Assembly: GCA_015501585.1 (NCBI GenBank)
Contig: JADNRY010000026.1
Coordinates: 124,001 to 188,000, forward strand
Reading direction: 5' to 3'
Origin: Rhodocollybia butyracea
Lineage: Eukaryota; Basidiomycota; Agaricomycetes; Agaricales; Omphalotaceae
DNA length: 64,000 nucleotides
The position numbers were made by a program, and so were the translations under genes. Under the pieces are notes generated by a model that saw only the letters and a program-made list of their open reading frames with translations, made no database searches and was not told where the DNA came from. Positions 1 to 11,311 of the stretch are shown here, in pieces (position 1 is the first letter of the stretch; each line of letters opens with the position of its first letter).

Positions 1-158
1 TAGTGCTGACCAATGGCCTGTGCCGAAGCTGCCGCTTGTAAGGGGTGGGAAAAAATTGCTATATAAGGGGCGGGAGAGGTGGGGGGGGGGGGGCTTGAAA
101 AATCCTTACGGCCAAAATACAAGGTCATGTCTGGCCATAGTGGTTTGAACACCCCTTG
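1..158. mobile_element. Clipped end of a hAT-like non-autonomous element
   Basis: The 158 bases are a close reverse-complement copy of the left end of the complete element at 21242-21736, including the G-rich tract and the terminal GTTTGAACACCCCTTG at 143-158. The other end lies outside the window. The 8 bases that follow (AGAGCACC, 159-166) would be one copy of an 8-bp target duplication, as seen at the complete copy. Confidence 0.8.
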
Positions 159-1452
159 AGAGCACCCCAAAGCATTCCAAAGCTCCAAAGGTTGTCCCAG
201 GTTTGCAGATGCATGGATGTATCCACTGTTGTGAGTTGTTTTACTACTGTTTAAATTTCCTATCTATTGATCCAAGTCATCCAACTTGATACATTCTCTT
301 TGTTACTACTTGAAAGGCTGTTGTTTTGTATCGACAGACACTTTGAAAAGGTCACACGAAGTTGACAGAACCCCGGTTTATTCTCCGGCGAGACGATGTC
401 TACGAGCAGCAGAGAAACTAAGAAGATAAACTAAACAGGAATGTGAATGACGATCATGGTGGGGGTACTCTACAGAAGAAGGATAACAAAACGTAGATAT
501 AAAAGGACGGTGGCAGTGTAAGAGCACGTGTAAGTATACGCCATACTTACACTACTGTTTAATACTGAGGGGTTGTTCAAGCTTGGTGCTTGGTTACGTC
601 AAAAGCTTCTTAGATGCCACAGCAGACTTGCTGAAGTGCAAAGGGCCCTTGATGAGGCTGGGCACGAGGATGATTTTCTACGTAGTCAATTCGAGTTGTA
701 GCTCAGATGAAACCCTTACCCTGTACAGTTCTTGTACTGCTTTTATTGATTTTGGAAACACTTACATTTGCATTACAGGTCAAGCCAAGAATAATGGGAA
801 GACAGCAGTGGAAGAAGCACTTAGGCTTTGACAGATCCATGACAACCTGCAGAAACATATCTCTGACCTTCAATCAACTCTCACCGATATGGATACTCCA
901 ATTTGGGAGGCAGCTACTACGCAGATGAAGATAGATTCAACACGAGAGGCTTTACGACATGCTCATGCCAAAGTACATCAGGATTCAGAAGGAGAGTGCC
1001 TTGGGAGTAGTTGATTGGCAATCTCTTCGACACCTTCTCAATAGCCCTTTTTTGACAAAAAGGATGAATGCGCGTGTGCATACGGGAGCGTTTGTGAAGC
1101 CATAAATTTAAATTAGATCATTTGGAACAGTCTTATAGAAAACTGCAAAGTGCCAGCTTGGATTTTCTGCTTTTTAATTTGATATCTTCATTTAAGAAAT
1201 ACAGACCATTGTAACACAGAACTCTGTGAACGGCAAGATCCTGGAATTGCAGAGTTGGCTCGGAAATACAACAAGCTTTGTGAGGAGATGCAAACCTTAA
1301 TCAACCGAAACCAAGCACTCGAAATGCAATTGCTCCTCTTCCTGTTTCTACTACAGGACTTTTTGATTTGGATATTGATGATGACATATGGCAAGACATT
1401 GGACTTGGATATGAGGATGACAATAGCTCAGGTTATGAGCTTCCTCAGCAGC

Positions 1453-1980
1453 TGAGGTTGTAAGTTCCATGCATTAAAACTGGGCATCTGTCCTATGTGT
1501 TTAATGCATAAGAACAGGACATCTTGTCCTACACCCAAATACTATTGAAGTAACTAATGAGGGAGTGATCAGGTGACTGTTGAGTTAGATATTGAAAAGG
1601 CCATATCATTTGAACAATGACTCATGGGAAAAAACTGAGACCCCCCCCCTTATATTGGGGCCCTCTACCTGATGACACCCCAACCCTAACCCTACCATAC
1701 CCCTAACCAGCTCTGTTTATTTTAACCCTAAGCAGGGGCAAGCCCCTGCACCCCATATATATTCTTAACCCTAAACCCTAACCTAACCTCTAAACCCACC
1801 CCCTAAACCCAACCCCTAACCCTAACCCAACCCTAACCCAACCCCTAACCCTAACCCAACCCTAACCCAACCCCTAACCCTAACCTAGTACTGCCCACTA
1901 ACATTGGGGTGTAGGACATTTTTATGCATTAAACACATAGGACAGATGCCCAGTTTTAAGGCATTATACTTACAACCTCA
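1453..1980. mobile_element. MITE with telomere-like core inside the KDZ remnant
   Basis: Ends are inverted repeats of about 75 bp: TGAGGTTGTAAGT at 1453 pairs with ACTTACAACCTCA ending at 1980, and both arms contain AAAACTGGGCATCTGTCC. The core holds CCCTAA-type repeats. The element interrupts the KDZ coding remnant between the DDDIWQD block and the VRKGIQALL block. I see no clear target duplication. Confidence 0.65.
1678..1889. repeat. Interstitial telomere-like (CCCTAA)n tract
   Basis: Many CCCTAA and CCCAACCCTAA units, imperfect, with unrelated sequence at about 1700-1765 in the middle. CCCTAA/TTAGGG is the usual fungal telomere unit. The tract sits inside inverted repeats of a MITE rather than at a chromosome end. 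Confidence 0.8.
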
Positions 1981-2711
1981 GGTGTTCCTCAATCTTGTCG
2001 AATGAGTCTGTGCGAAAAGGTATACAGGCACTCTTAGAAAGGGACTGGTGCCTTGAGGAGCTTGCACACATCCAAGGTGAACAATGTGCAATGCAACAAT
2101 GGTTTAGTGAGTGGTTTGTATTACAGATGGCAGTTGAAAAATTGCAGGGTAAGGTTGGATATGTTAGTTTTCCTATCTTTTACTTACACAGTCTAGATAC
2201 CAACGACAACCCTCCTTTTCAATTTAATCTTCAACAAAAGATTTCCTGTCAAATCCATGTTACATGGGAAGCAGACATTGTGGGTATGCCTGTAGATGAG
2301 TCTACTCTTCCTGAATGGGAAATTTCCGAAGAGAGATTTGTTGGAAATATTATCAGCTGTGCAATTGATTTGCTCGCCAATATTTTTCCAGTAGTTTTAG
2401 ATGTTTATTCTGCCCCGGAGTGCACGCCGGTGTGGAGCTTATCTGTTTTACCTTATGTTTCTCCGTATATTTCTCTGTATATTTCTTCATAGCTGCAGCT
2501 TATTTAAACCACCGTTCCATATTATTTTCCCCTGCGTGTTTGCTAGGGCTTCTCTGCTATAGACCGGAGTGAAGTGATCTTACGGCGACTTAATCATTTT
2601 ACTCCAACAAGATTGGCCCAAGCTTGTTTGGTGCCTGTGGTGGGAGGTGGTATCAATAGTGCTGAGGAAGATATGGAAGATTTTGATCCAGTGTTTGAAG
2701 AACAGGTAGAT

Positions 2712-3554
2712 AAGGATGGACACGAGTCCCGGTCCCGGTAACCGGCGACCTGTGGCACAGGTCACCGGGGCAAAAAATGCCTGACCTGTGACCGGAACAA
2801 GACCCGTGGGAACAGGTACCAGGACCGGCCGGTATTTCAGCAGGTATACCCGCAGGTATCTGTGACCTGCAGGGAGCCGGTACCCACAAGTATACTGCTG
2901 GGTACCTGTACATACCTGCTATTGAAAATCTATTTGGGTGGGATTTTTATGCGTGTTTTATGTATGTACAAGGTTGTGCACTGAGCCAATCAATATATGT
3001 ATACACTCCCACTCAGATTAAACATCAGGGAAACTCAACGACAGAACACCACCCAGGTTAAAAAAAGTTAGGATTGACATGACATCATACCACATCAATT
3101 ACGTGATAAAATTGGGTTATTATTCCAGTGCCTAATTGTGACATATCAAGTCTAAAACATTGCGATTTGGATCAATACTCTATGTAAGTACTATTATCAT
3201 GTAAGATACATATCTTACATGAGAATAAATATTGTATGGTGTTTCAGCAGCGTTTCAGTGGCCTATAGGTTGCCAGGCTGTCCAGTATCAGTCATATGTT
3301 AACTTACATCTGAGTATTTACTATGTAACATGTATTTATAATAGTCATTTGCAAAAAAAAAAATCAAGCACAGTAAGTACTTGACAGGTCACAGGTACCT
3401 GCCGATTTTATGAAATCTCTCAAAGCCTGACCTGTGACCGGGTGTGACCCGTGGGAAACAGGTACCGGGACCGGCCGGTCACAGGTCTGCAGGTATTCCC
3501 ACGGGTCATACCCGCAGGTACCGGAACATGACCGGGACTCGTGTCCATCTTTAC
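2712..3554. mobile_element. hAT-type MITE (GATGGACACGAGTC family), copy 1
   Basis: Inverted ends AAGGATGGACACGAGTCCCGG and its complement ending at about 3552. The sequence ACAGGTAGAT is present directly before (2702-2711) and after (3553-3562); taking 8 bp, AGGTAGAT, fits a hAT duplication. Subterminal regions are dense in ACCTGT, CCGG and GGTACC words. It is inserted in coding sequence of the KDZ remnant without changing the outer frame. Relatives: 49619-49954 and a fragment at 48187. Confidence 0.75.
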
Positions 3555-3789
3555 AGGTAGATCCTCAATTGATAGAATATTTAGATACTATTGCTCTGCA
3601 TTGGCTCTGCATACAGAGTAGTCTAGTGCATAGCCATAAGTCATTTGCATGGCTCACAAGCTAAATGAGCTCCTAGTACTACTTCCAGAGAGCTGCTGGT
3701 TCTTGACCTATTATTCAATTACTTACAGGACCGCCGTCTTTACCTTACTATACATTCACAGTAGATAGACTAGTGAATGGACCCTCAGC

Positions 3790-4130
3790 ATGTGCTTCAA
3801 GCGGTGTGGTTCCATCCACATGTGGAGGGATCCAATAATGGATTCACTTCATGTGGTTGATTCCTCCACAGTAGGTCTATCCACTGTGGATCCAACTCTT
3901 GCGTGCTTCACATCATGGTGGTTGCATCCATGTGGATGGGCCCACTCGTGGATGGACCATTGCATGCTTATTTGCATGGTGGTTGCATCCATAGCAGATA
4001 GATCCACTCTGGAGGGATCCACCATAGTATGGATTTACTGTGGAGGGATCCACTCGTGGATGTGCACCTCATGCAGTGGTTCCCTCCACACAGTTGCTGG
4101 ATGTAACCTTGTGTGCACTGAGCCAGCTGT
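3790..4130. repeat. GGATCCA / TCCATCCAC-rich subterminal tract
   Basis: Short words GGTTGCATCCATG, GTGGAGGGATCCA and CTCGTGGATG recur many times in both orientations without a fixed period. It lies just inside the right inverted end of the KDZ-like element and resembles transposase-binding subterminal arrays. The ORF over this stretch is a by-product of the repeats. Confidence 0.5.
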
Positions 4131-4439
4131 TTACACTTGACTAGCTGTATTATATGTAATTAGCAGGATAGATAGGAAATTTAAACAGTAGAAAAAAAAG
4201 TCAGAGGTTTGGAATATGGAACATGCAATATATATATAATTAGTAAAATAGATAGGAAATTTGAGCAGTAGTAAAACAAAGAAAATGTATCAAGTTGGAT
4301 GACTCAGATCAAGTGTTACACCTTAGTATCTATGTTAAACTATATAATTAGTAAAATATGACTTGGATCAATAGATACGAAATTTAAACGGTAGTAAAAT
4401 AACTCACAACGGTGGATACATCCATCTGTGGTTGCAATG

Positions 4440-5896
4440 GTGGAGCAATCCAGGGTGGTATAACTCCAGGCCAATTCTTGACATAGGGTATTTACCCTAA
4501 TATGGGTTGTAGGGGGGCTGCCTGAAGTGCATAGTGGAAGAATATATTTTCTCACAGTGCTACATACGATACTACAGGTACTGAACTAGTACTGACTTAA
4601 GAGGAATTCATCATAATAACCTTAAACCAGACTGATATTTACCTTGCGAACACCGACCTGAAAAGATAAGTATTGGAATAGAGAGTAAAAAAGGCGTAAC
4701 TTACACGGAATGTTGAGCCAATGATAGGAGGTCATAAGTCTTGTGTTGGCGAGATCACTGTGTAGCGGGATCTTTCTATCGAGCTGAGCTGTTGCTGTAC
4801 GAGTTAATGATGGAATGAAAAAGTTACGTCGGGTGGTTAGGTCGTGATACCGCCGGGACCTTCGAGCGGAGAGTCGAGTCAGCTGTTGATTGATGTAGCT
4901 TGTAGACAGAGATTAAAGATAATATGAAAAACCTACTCGTATATACACACGTTATCTTCGGAATTACTTCAGTGGCTGGCAGCAAAGTTTTGGAGGTAAA
5001 TTAAAGACTCCTTAGTTTAGAAAGCGAGCTGAAAGCGAGTTGACTGCTGAACATCCTTGATAACCAAGTGACACCTATTTAATAAAGCAATACAAGTAAG
5101 CCGTAACAAAAGGAAACAAGCAAACGAAAAACTGACCATAGAACCGATTTTCAACAAGCTATATCATCCGAATACTTTCGCTAACGAGACTGTTCATTCG
5201 CAAATGTGCAATAAGAAATAATTGAGATTCAGGAAACTGGAAAAAGAGAGAAAAATTTAGTCGATTGGTGGTGATAGGCAAAGAGAGGAGCGATAAGTTG
5301 TGTTGACGTGAGAAACAATTATATAGGTACTATGACAGCATGACGTGACTGTCGGACTTCGTGCTTCAGTTTTGACTCGACTTACGCTGTACACTTCTTA
5401 AATTATAAGCTGAGCTCAGTGAACTGTGAGATGTTCTTCAAAGAACATCTCGGTGAATTAAATTTATTACCCGTTCAGTTAGAGCATTCATCATTTGATT
5501 GCTCAGCTTTGCATTTGGCCTTGATTTGGCCAGTCTCTACTCTCGATTTGATGGATGTACAATATCAGAATCAAGGCTGCCTTAGAAAAGCACCTGAATG
5601 TACAAGCCTAGCCTAGCCTTACACCAAACCAGGCTGTACCAAAGCCCAGTTTTAAATCAGATATGTTACAGTTGGGCTGTAGCCTGTAGCCTGTAGGTGT
5701 AGTATGTGGGTAGGTGTAGGACCTGTGGGGGTGTGGAAGTTATGTGGAATCAGTGTGGGATAAAAATGCTCCACACCTCCTATCCCCCCCACAGGGTTGT
5801 GAAACTGCTGATGCAACATATCACACACGCACTTTGGTAACCCGCGCCAACAAACACGCACACGCATAAATCTATGTGCCCTCGAATAACCAACAT
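4440..5896. other. Gene-free interval
   Basis: No ORF with recognisable protein character in either strand. Near 4480-4520 a short segment (TAGGGTATTTACCCTAATATGGG and flanks) resembles 20880-20915 in inverted orientation, which suggests old element ends. Otherwise I see nothing. Confidence 0.5.
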
Positions 5897-6001
5897 GGCG
5901 GCTCAACAGTGGGAAAGAAATACCCGATCTGGTGGCTTTTGAAGAATCAAACACTCATTTGACACCTACAAGACCCTCCCTTCCCTTCGGTCAGAGTCGG
6001 G
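5897..6001 (+). repeat. Dispersed repeat, copy 1
   Basis: About 105 bp with the core ACCTACAAGACCCTCCCTTC recur in inverted orientation at about 39000-39105, and about 40 bp of the core recur at 48327-48365. No coding or terminal structure is evident. 6002-6640 holds no recognisable gene. Confidence 0.6.
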
Positions 6002-6652
6002 GAACAATATGTTTGTCGTGGCATCACCGCGGGCAGGGGTTGTCAACAGTTATCAGCATAGAGGGCTTGCAGCTTGGCAAGTGGGTTTTCAAAGAATTAT
6101 CCGAGTTCCGGGTTCTCTCTCTTCGGTACACAAAACCAATTTTGCCGTAAGTCATATTCAGCTACTGTCATGGATTCTTTGGGCATGAGAAGAGCGCCAT
6201 ATATAGCAAATGGCAAGGGAAGCCTTCCAGCTGCCTAATTCTCGCTTCTAATAGATAAGCGAAACTTGTGAGAACGAGTTCTACCGAACGCTGTCCCATA
6301 CTTTTTAGCGATCACTATTGACGTCGCTTTGGTTTGGTACCTAATAAACTTTGTGTATGTACTTAGCAGGACAGATGGAAGACCCGGTTGCTCGGTAGTA
6401 TCCCCTTGCTGTCCTGGAATAGGAGGAAGACCGAAAGGGCTTTTCGAATGCCAGCCCAGGCTCTAAACACTTCCTGGATAGAAAGCTGGGGCCAGCCTAC
6501 AGTAGGCCTTCCGGTACCACCCATAAAAGGAAAAGCACAGATTGACTCCTGAACTAGCTTTTGCTGACCTTACCTGATAGATATAGTCTACATAAAATGG
6601 TTAATTGGCTCACACAAGAACGTAAGTACCCTGGAAGCTTTTTTTGCCCTCA

Positions 6653-8604
6653 ATGAATCCGATTTTCGTCTATGCTGCATTGTCCTACCTTTTTGGAACA
6701 GCGCTATACCGGCGGTTTTTCCATCCCTTGCATAAATATCCGGGCCCAATGCTGGCAGCTATTACCGACTGGTATGAAGCTTACTATAACATTGTCAAAG
6801 GAGGTGGTCTAGTCGCTGAACTTGAACGGCTGCATAAATTACATGGCGAGTACAATAAAATCGATGCAGATTAAGGAACTGAAGATTGTTCCCCAGGCCC
6901 AGTCATCAGAATTGGGCCCAACACGGTCAGTCAAGTATATTTTTTGAAGACAATATGGTTTGAGCTTTAACGATGATTACTACGTAGCTCCATTTCAACG
7001 ACAGGCAAGCTTACCATGATATATACACCTTTGGATCAACGTTGGTCAAAGACAACGGGTTCTACGAAGGCTTAAATGCCCATGCTCCTCAGGCGTGCTT
7101 TAGCTTCTGCGACCCCAAAGCTGCAAAAAAACGAAGAGGTTTATTGCAGCCATTATTTTCCCGAAGAGGGGTGATGGATCTTGAGTATGTAATTCAGAAA
7201 AAGGTCTGTACCGCTTCATGTGCAACCATTCAGACCTCTCAGTTGCTACTTAGGTCGATCGGCTGATAGGTATACTTGAGAAGAAGTATGACTCTCCGGA
7301 CGCTACTGTATCAATGTCTGTGGCTTACAATGCACTTACTACCGACATTATCACCTCTTACTGTTTTGCTGAATCCGCGAACACCCTTGATACTCCCAAT
7401 TTCGCCCACCCCATGCTCATAGGTATTCAAAACACTTTCAAAAGCCTATGGCTTCAACGCCACTTTCCTTTTCTTGTATCACTTGCGATAAGCGCACCAC
7501 AGCATATCATTTTGTGGCTTTTACCCACTTTCAGAGGTTACGTGGAGATGAAAGCTGGTTATGAGCATCAAGTCGATAGACTTATCAAAGACCCTGGTGT
7601 ACTGGACACGGTGGAGCATGAGACAGTCTTTCACCATCTTCTTGCTCCGAAAAATCAACAACGCCCGTCTAGGACGTCGCTTGTCCATGAAGCCTTTGTT
7701 CTTGTTGCCGCTGGCAGTGACACCGTTGGTAGCGTCTGCACCATAGGAACGTTTTATGCGCTCAGGCTTCCTTACATCCGCAAGAAACTGCTGGATGAAC
7801 TTGAGAGCGCATGGCCTGATAAAGATCAGCCCATGAGTTACTCTGCCCTTGAAAAGTTGCCTTATTTGGTGTGTGATCTGTTGTTTTCACCTGAATGAAA
7901 TTGATAATAGATTTTTACCCAAAGACTGCATTTGTCAAGGAACCCCTTCGATTCTCAATTGGGGCCATACATCCTTGTCCTCGTGTTGTAGGGGAGGACA
8001 CACCTAAAATTGGTGGTCTGAAGGTTCCTCCAGGTGTGAGTCTGCTGCTGTCTGTTTCAGTTGTCGAGACTGAGGGAAGCAACTTGGATCCAGACTATTG
8101 TGGAAATGAGCACATTGTTTCTGCACATGAATCCTGACATATATCCGGAACCTTATACATTCAATCCAGAACGATGGCTGGTGAATGATCCTGGTCAAAT
8201 AATCTTGGATTTGGCACCGTTCAGCAAAGGCCCGCGTATTTGGTATGTGCTCTTCTAGCTAAGTTGAAATCAATACTGAAATCTTGATATATTACGCGTA
8301 GCCTAGGGATTAAGTATGTATCTCTGCATCCTTGAGCTATATTGATTCACGTTTCCTCATCCAATCTTTGCAGTCTGGCATGGTGCGAACTATACCTTAT
8401 CTTTGGGAACATTCTGCGAAAACTAAATCTCGAGCTCCTCATTACTGAAAATACGTAAGTGTAGAGCACGATATTCTTTACCCATCTCAATCTATATCTA
8501 TGATCTCTTTCAGAATTCACAGCTTTGCGGAAGATCACAGAGATTTTGTTGCCCCACATTGGGAGAAGGGATATCAGGCATATTTCCATCGCCCTTTAAT
8601 ATAA
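6653..8604 (+). CDS. Cytochrome P450 monooxygenase (P450-1)
   Basis: Heme-thiolate monooxygenase, probably membrane-anchored and oxidising a terpene scaffold. My exons are 6653-6845, 6897-6925, 6988-7203, 7254-7868, 7925-8035, 8094-8242, 8302-8313, 8374-8454 and 8514-8604, giving 498 residues with no internal stop. Visible: hydrophobic N-terminus, proline hinge HPLHKYPGP, I-helix AGSDT, ExxR as EPLR, FNPERW, and heme motif FSKGPRICLGINLAWCEL. The Cys codon is split across a 12-nt microexon. Intron 1 reads only as a GC-AG intron (GCGAGT donor). The ATG at 6653 is chosen because it precedes the anchor; another ATG at 6598 cannot be joined simply. The sequence resembles fungal trichodiene-oxygenase-like (CYP58-type) P450s; the substrate is unknown. 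All other introns are GT-AG, 50-62 nt. Confidence 0.9.
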
Positions 8605-10394
8605 TGGAGATCGGAGGACTTATTACTGCCACTTTTTAATCGTATTCATCTCTCTATTTACCACATAGGAACTCTTCAATCGGCGATTAGTAAATTTTCA
8701 ACTGTACGCCTCTACAAGCGTGATAAAGAATCTTGCACTTTTTCAAGAATACGTGCCCTCGCATTTACCGAACGCGCTCTTTACTTGGTATAAGATACAC
8801 AAATATGAGGATAATTTTTTTCGGCAACCCCGTTGCCTGATGACAAACCCCGGCAATCCCTTTCAATATCTAGCAACCCTGCCGGACCTCCGAAGGAATG
8901 CGCAGGTTATGTCACAGTAATACTGGTGTATGTATAATAAAACCGATTGATCAGATACTTCCTGCCGATGATCCCGCTCCCCTGCTCATTGTCCTCGGAT
9001 TGTCCCGCTGCTCACTCATTGCTCCCCCATTTTCCAACGTCAGCATCATTGAATGTAAGCAGTCACGAACATACACAATGCAGTGATCACTGATATTTAT
9101 GACATGGGCCTTGGTACACATCAAAGAAATGGGTTCTTTGACTTGGCCAGCAGACATTGAACACAACATAGTGTTCATTCATTATAAAGATATGTAGGAC
9201 AATGAACAGGTGCCGGGCAGCGAGACAATGAATGGATCGTAAGAAAATAAATAGCGGCAGGACATGAACGGGATAAGCGGCAGTGCGGCACGATGAAGGA
9301 ATTAGCCGGGAAGGTATATCTGGTTTGCGCGCGTTTTTGTAATGATTCAGCGTAGAATCTCGAGTTCTTGAAATCCAAGTTTAGTATCACGGATTGAGGT
9401 TCAAAGGAAGAAAAAATGCCTCTTCACGGCGATGAGCTTTCGGTCCATCGTCGTTGAAGTTGAAAGGCAAAACGGTGAGCTTGCGCGTCTGCCGCCAAGC
9501 TTTTTGTTAAGCTTACGTTCACATGAAGTAAAGTTAAATAGATAGGTATTGTTGTTGGTTAAGAAGTAAGTTAGTACAACTGTTGTATGAGACGGGATTT
9601 TATACTAATAGTGGTAGAATTCTGGAATACAAGCGAAGAAGAAAGAAACAGAGAGAAAGTTCCTGAACAAGCAATATGAATATCGGACCGAACGAAGAAG
9701 GAAGACGACTTTACTATGCATATCCATCACAGTTTTGCTTATTAGAACATTTTCTCTGGTTCAATGGATCTATATCGCTGCTCAATTAAAACCACAATGA
9801 GAACGAAGCTCAGGTGCCATTTTAGCACACCCATCTTTGATAGTACTGGGGCGCTTACTTACACGTCACATTACTTACAGATAAATGTCCCTGACCGTTC
9901 TATGGCCTCCTACAGTCATGATGTTCCTTGTGATACACCAAGTAGTGCATATACGTGGTAAGTATATGAGAAGCATCAATGCGATACAATACTGTCAAAG
10001 TTACGGGCTTGAAGCTGAGCCATGCCAGGTAGCTCAGCCTCACGGCTCCAGGTTCCCATCAACAAGTATCCGGAATGAGCGACGATACCCATTTATATAG
10101 GAGCCTGCGACGCGTCAAGCGAAGAGCGGATACCCAAATTCTAGGAGCAGGGGTCTCGTGAAACCCAAGCCCAAGCTGTCCAATGGATTGTGATGTGGAG
10201 ATTAAGATGCTCCCTCTAGCATATATGCAAGATTGAACTGTAAAGATGCCAGATGGCAAGCAAGTTTTCAAGTATGTCAAAGAAAGAGGAGAAGACTTAG
10301 CGGTATGCCAAAGAACCATATCTGTATATTGAGAATACAATGTCAGTGTAGCAATGGAAGTGTAGAATCAAGATATAGATGCATGGAAATAACC
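8605..10394. other. Gene-free interval downstream of P450-1
   Basis: Short ORFs in all frames, none with recognisable domains or plausible splice chains. No inverted-repeat ends were found. Confidence 0.45.
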
Positions 10395-10700
10395 CCAATG
10401 AGGTATGCGGATGCAGCATTAGTAGAAGGGAGTTAAGAATGCAGATATGCATATGCGTATGAGTATATGTGATGCGGATGCAGACGTATGCGTATGCATG
10501 TTGTGTATACATGATGCGATGCGAATGCGAATTGAATGCATACGCATAATGCGATGCCGCGTATGGGTATGCGTGATGTTGTGCGTATGCGTGTGTGATG
10601 CGTATGCGTATGTGTGTGTGTGATGTGTATGCGTATGTGTGATGCCTGTGCGTATGTGTGATGCCTATGCGTATGTGCGGTGCAATGTGTATGCAGAATG
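10395..10700. repeat. TATGCG / GATGCG-rich low-complexity tract
   Basis: Imperfect 6-8 bp units (TATGCG, GTATGTGTGATGCG) repeat over about 300 bp. The long His/Thr-rich ORF on the minus strand here follows from the repeat and is not a gene. Confidence 0.75.
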
Positions 10701-11311
10701 AGGGAAATGCGGGATCTGGTATGACATTGATGGCAGCAATCCAGTATGATCACGCGAGACAAGTCGTGTTGCGAGAAAGCGGGATCCGGTATGATGGATC
10801 CAGATAGCAAAGGAAGGGCCAAAAAGTCAATCCAGCCTTGAAAGACTTAATTACGGAGTCTGCTGGTCTGCAAGTCTCTAGAAATGTAAAACTCAAAGCC
10901 ACTGTGCCATACAGGACTCTACCCAAGCAGTTCAGAAAAACAAAAGCTAATTAGGCAATGGTATGATCAGTTGAAATAGATGAAAAGAACATGAAAACGC
11001 GAGGATTATGTGAGCCTCGAGAGCTGAACCAATGGTCTGTAATACATAATTATCATTACATGGTTCCATCTCCATGATCATATGAGAAGAAGCATGCGTG
11101 TTTGTTCATTATCACTACATGAGACGTATGTTCCGTAATAATACTGTGATGCGCCGCCAGTCGGACTTCAAAATTTGGGACTTGTGGTGTAGGGTCACAT
11201 TGGGGTCACCGCTCCGAAACGGAATGATCACTATCAATTGGTATAAGGGCTTGACTATCTGCACGAAAACCCCGTTCTTATCCTTGACTATCTTTCGTTT
11301 ATCAAATCTTT

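Larger units (their letters stand above)
583..3664 (+). pseudogene. KDZ-family transposase, degraded 3' portion
   Basis: Read in shifting frames, 830-2500 matches the remembered C-terminal layout of basidiomycete KDZ (Kyakuja-Dileera-Zisupton) transposases: a helical stretch with LTDMDTPIWEAATTQM near 870-920, FLTKRMNAR near 1050, DPGIAELARKYNKLCEEM near 1240-1290, then LFDLDIDDDIWQDIGLG near 1360-1410, and SNESVRKGIQALLERDWCLE at 1995-2060. The frame has several stops and shifts. It is split by a MITE at 1453-1980 and another at 2712-3554; removing the second one joins the frame across 2711/3563 (FEEQ then VDPQLIEYLDT) to a stop after 3661. The catalytic N-terminal part is not in the window. 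It cannot encode an active enzyme. Confidence 0.65.
205..4433 (+). mobile_element. Decayed KDZ-type DNA transposon with inverted ends
   Basis: About 75 bp starting near 205 (ATGGATGTATCCACTGTTG and onward to GATCCAAGTCAT) recur in inverted orientation near 4360-4433, and a further block (CATCCAACTTGATACATT) pairs with 4280-4310 after a roughly 60-bp insertion. Between them lie the 3' part of a KDZ-like transposase and two later insertions (1453-1980, 2712-3554). I infer one old element of about 4.2 kb. The exact ends and target duplication are not resolved. Confidence 0.5.

Noticed and set aside
1678..1889. Chromosome end (telomere)
   Set aside because: The CCCTAA array is imperfect, internal, and enclosed by MITE inverted repeats within transposase sequence.
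6653..8604. P450-1 as a pseudogene because of many stops in the raw frames
   Set aside because: All stops fall inside introns with good splice sites once a GC-AG intron and a 12-nt exon are allowed; the joined frame is open.
10433..10822. 129-codon His/Thr-rich minus-strand ORF
   Set aside because: It is a translation of the TATGCG-rich low-complexity tract.
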